Source: SZUA-370 sp034003955 | Lineage (GTDB): Bacteria > Spirochaetota > Spirochaetia > Treponematales > UBA12059 | Length of the DNA stretch: 8,904 nt | Assembly (NCBI GenBank): GCA_034003955.1 | Contig: JAVEXO010000078.1 | Span: 1-8,904, forward strand | Direction: 5' to 3' | Made by a program: the position numbers and the translations under genes | Shown here: positions 6,165 through 8,904 of the stretch, one piece after another | How positions within the stretch are numbered: position 1 is the stretch's first letter | Layout: every line of letters begins with the position of its first letter | The notes under the pieces: generated by a model | Told to the model about the DNA's origin: nothing | The model's input: the letters and a program-made list of their open reading frames with translations, nothing else | Databases searched by the model: none

Positions 6165-7511
6165 ATGGCGACAAAAACATTCAGAGGTGGAACGCATCCG
6201 CCCGAGCGAAAAGATCGTAGCGCCAATCGCTCCATAGAGGTACTACGCAACGTGACCCAGGTGGTCATGCCTGTTAATCAGCACTTTGGAGCGCCCATTC
6301 AGCCCCTCGTCGCTGTTGGAGACGTTGTAAGGCGCGGGCAGAAGATTGCCGACGCCGAAGGGCGCATGACCGTGCCCTTGCATGCGTCTATATACGGAAC
6401 CGTCAAGAAGATTGAACCGCGTATGCAGGCCAACAACCAGGAAGGCCTCTGCATAGTCATAGAGCCCCTCGAGGGCGACGAAGCGGTTTTCATGCCAACG
6501 CTCGATCCATTTGCCTGTACCAAGGAAGAGGCCCTCTCTCGTGTCCGTGATGCGGGCATCATAGGCGTAGGCGGCGCAGGTTTTCCGGCCCATGTAAAGT
6601 TTGCTCCTCCGCCCAACAAACCAATAGAATACGTCATAGCCAATGCCGCAGAGTGTGAGCCCTTCCTGACCATAGACGAGCGTGTGATGCACGAGAACCC
6701 CGACGAATTCATAGATGGCATAGCCATTGTGATGAAGATAGTGGGAGCCACAAAGGGTGTCGTGGGTCTTGAAGAAAACAAGGCCAAGCTTGTTCCAGAA
6801 CTGGAAAAAGCCATAGAGGCTGGGGCACAGGGTCTCGATATAAGTGTTCAGCTTCTAAAGACGAAGTATCCACAGGGCGGAGAGAAGATGCTCATTACGG
6901 CAATAACCGGCCGCGATGTTCCTTCCGGCGGTCTACCCATGGATGTAGCCTGTGTCGTCAGCAATGTTGGCACGCTCAGGGCGGTATCCGAGGCATTCCG
7001 CAAGGGAAAGCCTGTCATAGATACCGGGCTTACCGTCACAGGCGGCGCCTGCGAGACGCCCAAGAACCTTATAGTCCCCGTTGGCATGCTTGTTCAGGAC
7101 CTCTTCCCGGATGTGGTGCGTTATGACGAGAAGAAGCTGCGCCGTGTGGTGATGGGCGGACCCATGATGGGGCCGGCCGTGCCGTCGCTTATCATTCCTA
7201 TTCAGAAGAATACCTCGGGTGTGCTCCTTATGGACGCCGAAGAGGCCAAGGTATACGAGGAAGGCCTCTGCATACGCTGTGGCCGCTGCATGCGTACCTG
7301 CCCTTGCAAGCTGTCTCCCGCGCTACTCAACGCGGCGCTCAATGCCAATGACCTTGACGATGCCGAGAAGATTGGCGTACTCGATTGCATAGAATGCGGT
7401 ACATGCAGCTTTGTCTGCCCATCCCATATACAGCTGGTACAGCGTTTCCGTGTTGGAAAACAGCTTGTTAGAGCCAAGAAGCAGAAGGAGGCCCAGCGTG
7501 GCGGCAAATAA
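6165..7511 (+). CDS. rnfC: Rnf electron transport complex subunit C
   Basis: RnfC is the peripheral cytoplasmic subunit of the Rnf complex. It carries FMN and two [4Fe-4S] clusters and contacts NAD(H), exchanging electrons between ferredoxin and NAD+ through the rest of the complex. The product has 448 residues, a normal length for the form without a long C-terminal repeat region. The N-terminus TFRGGTHPPERK is typical, followed by a biotinyl-like fold (GDVVRRGQKIADAEG). The nucleotide-binding motif is GVGGAGFP at 134-141, then NAAECEPF at 160-167 and YPQGGEK at 235-241. Ferredoxin-type cysteines lie at 369, 372, 375 and 379, and at 408, 411, 414 and 418. An extra Cys381 follows the first cluster (CPCKLSP), where I recall hydrophobic residues such as Met. 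It is the first gene of the operon and overlaps rnfD by 14 bases. Confidence 0.96.
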   Translation: MATKTFRGGTHPPERKDRSANRSIEVLRNVTQVVMPVNQHFGAPIQPLVAVGDVVRRGQKIADAEGRMTVPLHASIYGTVKKIEPRMQANNQEGLCIVIEPLEGDEAVFMPTLDPFACTKEEALSRVRDAGIIGVGGAGFPAHVKFAPPPNKPIEYVIANAAECEPFLTIDERVMHENPDEFIDGIAIVMKIVGATKGVVGLEENKAKLVPELEKAIEAGAQGLDISVQLLKTKYPQGGEKMLITAITGRDVPSGGLPMDVACVVSNVGTLRAVSEAFRKGKPVIDTGLTVTGGACETPKNLIVPVGMLVQDLFPDVVRYDEKKLRRVVMGGPMMGPAVPSLIIPIQKNTSGVLLMDAEEAKVYEEGLCIRCGRCMRTCPCKLSPALLNAALNANDLDDAEKIGVLDCIECGTCSFVCPSHIQLVQRFRVGKQLVRAKKQKEAQRGGK

Positions 7512-8526
7512 TTTGCTCCTCTCGTCGAGCCCGCATGTCTACACCGGGGTGACGCCGCAGAAGCTGATGCTTTCGGTGATAATAGCGATGACGCCGGTAT
7601 CGGTATACGGGGTTGTACTCTACGGGTTGCCGGCCTTGCTTATAATAGCGGTCTCCATTGCTACGGCGGTTCTGTCCGAGATGGCGTTTAGAGCCATTAC
7701 AAGGCAGCCGTCCAGGCTTGGGGATCTGTCCGCTGTTGTTACCGGTCTTCTTGTCGCCCTGATATGTCCTCCGTCCATTCCCCTGTGGATGGTCGCGATG
7801 GGCTCCTTTGCGGCCATAGTGCTGGCCAAGGAGTTCTTTGGCGGTCTTGGTGCCAACCCCTTCAACCCGGCCTTGATAGGCCGCGCCATACTGCTCATGA
7901 GCTTTCCGGCCGCGATGACGACATGGCATGTACCATTCAAGGGCATAAGCGATGCCAGCTCCGGAGCCACCCCGCTTAACATCGTCAAGATGGGCGGCAC
8001 CATTGCAGACGTTGGCAAGGGTTTCGTTGAAAACGGCCTGGCGGCATCTGCCGATTATGGCTCAACCCTGTGGACCCTGTTTGTAGGCAACCGCGCGGGA
8101 TGCATAGGCGAAAGCTCTATATTGCTTCTGCTTGTTGGCCTTGTCTTCCTGCTTGCCGTCAAGACAATAGTGTTTATAACACCCCTGGCTATGATAGGCA
8201 CGGCCTTCCTGGCCTCATGGGCATTGGGAATGGATCCTGTCTTTGGAATCCTCTCCGGGGGACTGCTTTTTGGAGCAGTATTCATGGCCACCGATTACTC
8301 ATCGAGCCCCGTGACGCCACTTGGCAAGGCCATGTTCGGCGCGGGGGCGGGTCTATTAACGGTCATAATTCGACGCTTTGGAGGATATCCAGAGGGTGTC
8401 ACCTACGGCATCCTCATAATGAACGCCGTGGCCCCCTACATGGATAAGCTGCGGGTAAAGAAATACGGCTTCGTGCCGCCCGCCAAACCGTCTAAAAAGC
8501 CTGCCGTCAAGGAGGCAACGAAGTGA
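7498..8526 (+). CDS. rnfD: Rnf electron transport complex subunit D
   Basis: RnfD is an integral membrane subunit (NqrB-like) that carries a covalently bound FMN and takes part in electron transfer coupled to ion movement. The GTG at 7498 is chosen because AAGGAGG (7485-7491) sits 6 bases upstream and the product then starts AANNLLLSSSPHVYTG, the usual RnfD opening (SSPHxxxxxs). This gives 342 residues. Longer starts within rnfC would add non-family sequence. Many hydrophobic helices are visible. The flavinylation motif SGAT is at residues 155-158 in DASSGATPL, with Thr158 the expected FMN attachment site. GGLGANPFNPALIGR (115-129) and ATDYSSSPVTPLGK with FGGYPEGVTYGILIMNA are conserved. It is translationally coupled to rnfC (14-base overlap) and to rnfG (GTGA). 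Confidence 0.95.
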   Translation: MAANNLLLSSSPHVYTGVTPQKLMLSVIIAMTPVSVYGVVLYGLPALLIIAVSIATAVLSEMAFRAITRQPSRLGDLSAVVTGLLVALICPPSIPLWMVAMGSFAAIVLAKEFFGGLGANPFNPALIGRAILLMSFPAAMTTWHVPFKGISDASSGATPLNIVKMGGTIADVGKGFVENGLAASADYGSTLWTLFVGNRAGCIGESSILLLLVGLVFLLAVKTIVFITPLAMIGTAFLASWALGMDPVFGILSGGLLFGAVFMATDYSSSPVTPLGKAMFGAGAGLLTVIIRRFGGYPEGVTYGILIMNAVAPYMDKLRVKKYGFVPPAKPSKKPAVKEATK

Positions 8527-8904
8527 AGAAGGACATACTCAGACTAGGTATCGCCCTGGCCTTGTTTGCCGCCGGCGCCTGCGTGGCTCTGGCCCTTGTC
8601 TATACCGTTACGGGCCCTACAATAGCCGGACACGAGCGTGAGATGCTGCAGGCCTCGCTAAAGGATATCTTTCCCGATGCAGACAGCTTTGAACCCATAG
8701 ACAGTGGCCTTGAGTCAGGCTCTCCTGACGTAACCGTCTCCGGTGCCTGGGAGGCGGTCCGTAGCAACGCCACCCTAGGTGTTGCCGTAAAGGCCGTGGC
8801 CTCGAGCTATGGCGGAGACGCCGTGATGATAGTGGGTGTGGCCACAGACCGCCGTATTGCCGGTGCGAGGGTGATGACGCTATCCGATACGCCAGGATTG
8901 GGAG
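8523..8904 (+). CDS. rnfG: Rnf electron transport complex subunit G, N-terminal part (3' truncated)
   Basis: RnfG is the subunit with one N-terminal membrane helix and an FMN-binding domain outside the cytoplasmic membrane, NqrC-like. The start is GTG at 8523, overlapping the rnfD stop as GTGA, with AAGGAGG (8509-8515) 7 bases upstream. The N-terminus KKDILRLG is followed by a hydrophobic helix at about residues 8-28. The motif SSYGGDAVMIVGVATDRRIAGARVMTLSDTPGLG, compare YGGxxxxxVGxxxxGxIxGvxvlxhxETPGLG, identifies the FMN_bind domain. The expected flavinylated threonine (SGAT-type) would lie beyond the right edge. The visible 127 codons are intact. Confidence 0.93.
   Translation, partial: MKKDILRLGIALALFAAGACVALALVYTVTGPTIAGHEREMLQASLKDIFPDADSFEPIDSGLESGSPDVTVSGAWEAVRSNATLGVAVKAVASSYGGDAVMIVGVATDRRIAGARVMTLSDTPGLG

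Overview
The window carries seven recognisable protein genes and one possible microprotein ORF, all on the + strand, in an unbroken bacterial layout. The organism is probably an anaerobic or facultative bacterium with moderate GC and a standard genetic code: TGG encodes Trp, and TGA ends dnaN and rnfD. The order dnaN-recF-DUF721 and the style of the RecF N-terminus recall Spirochaetota (Treponema-like), but that placement is from memory and tentative. Isoleucine is written mostly as AUA, which is unusual for a sequence of this GC content.

Region 1 (1-2023) is a replication block of the kind found beside oriC: the 3' end of dnaN (sliding clamp), a complete recF, and a DUF721/DciA-like gene that overlaps recF. 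Region 2 (about 2007-2431) holds a possible 28-codon ORF with a good Shine-Dalgarno sequence. Its stop overlaps, as ATGA, the start of a small cysteine-rich protein that resembles YuzD-type thioredoxin-fold proteins. Region 3 (2442-4823) is tex, a nucleic-acid-binding protein, closed by a strong intrinsic terminator. The tex frame is interrupted once by an in-frame TGA at codon 44, inside the most conserved N-terminal motif, while the other 736 codons are intact.

Region 4 (4902-6005) is corA, a Mg2+/Co2+ channel, apparently a separate transcription unit. Region 5 (6006-6164) is an intergenic stretch with a sigma70-like promoter, a 19-bp near-palindrome and a small hairpin between the Shine-Dalgarno sequence and the start codon. 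Region 6 (6165-8904) is the start of an Rnf operon: rnfC, rnfD and the 5' part of rnfG, with overlapping translationally coupled starts. Rnf couples ferredoxin oxidation to NAD+ reduction while pumping Na+ or H+. The remaining subunits would lie beyond the right edge.

No mobile element, tRNA, rRNA or CRISPR array was seen. The most notable point is the in-frame TGA in tex. It could be a nonsense mutation, a sequence error or, less likely, a recoding event.
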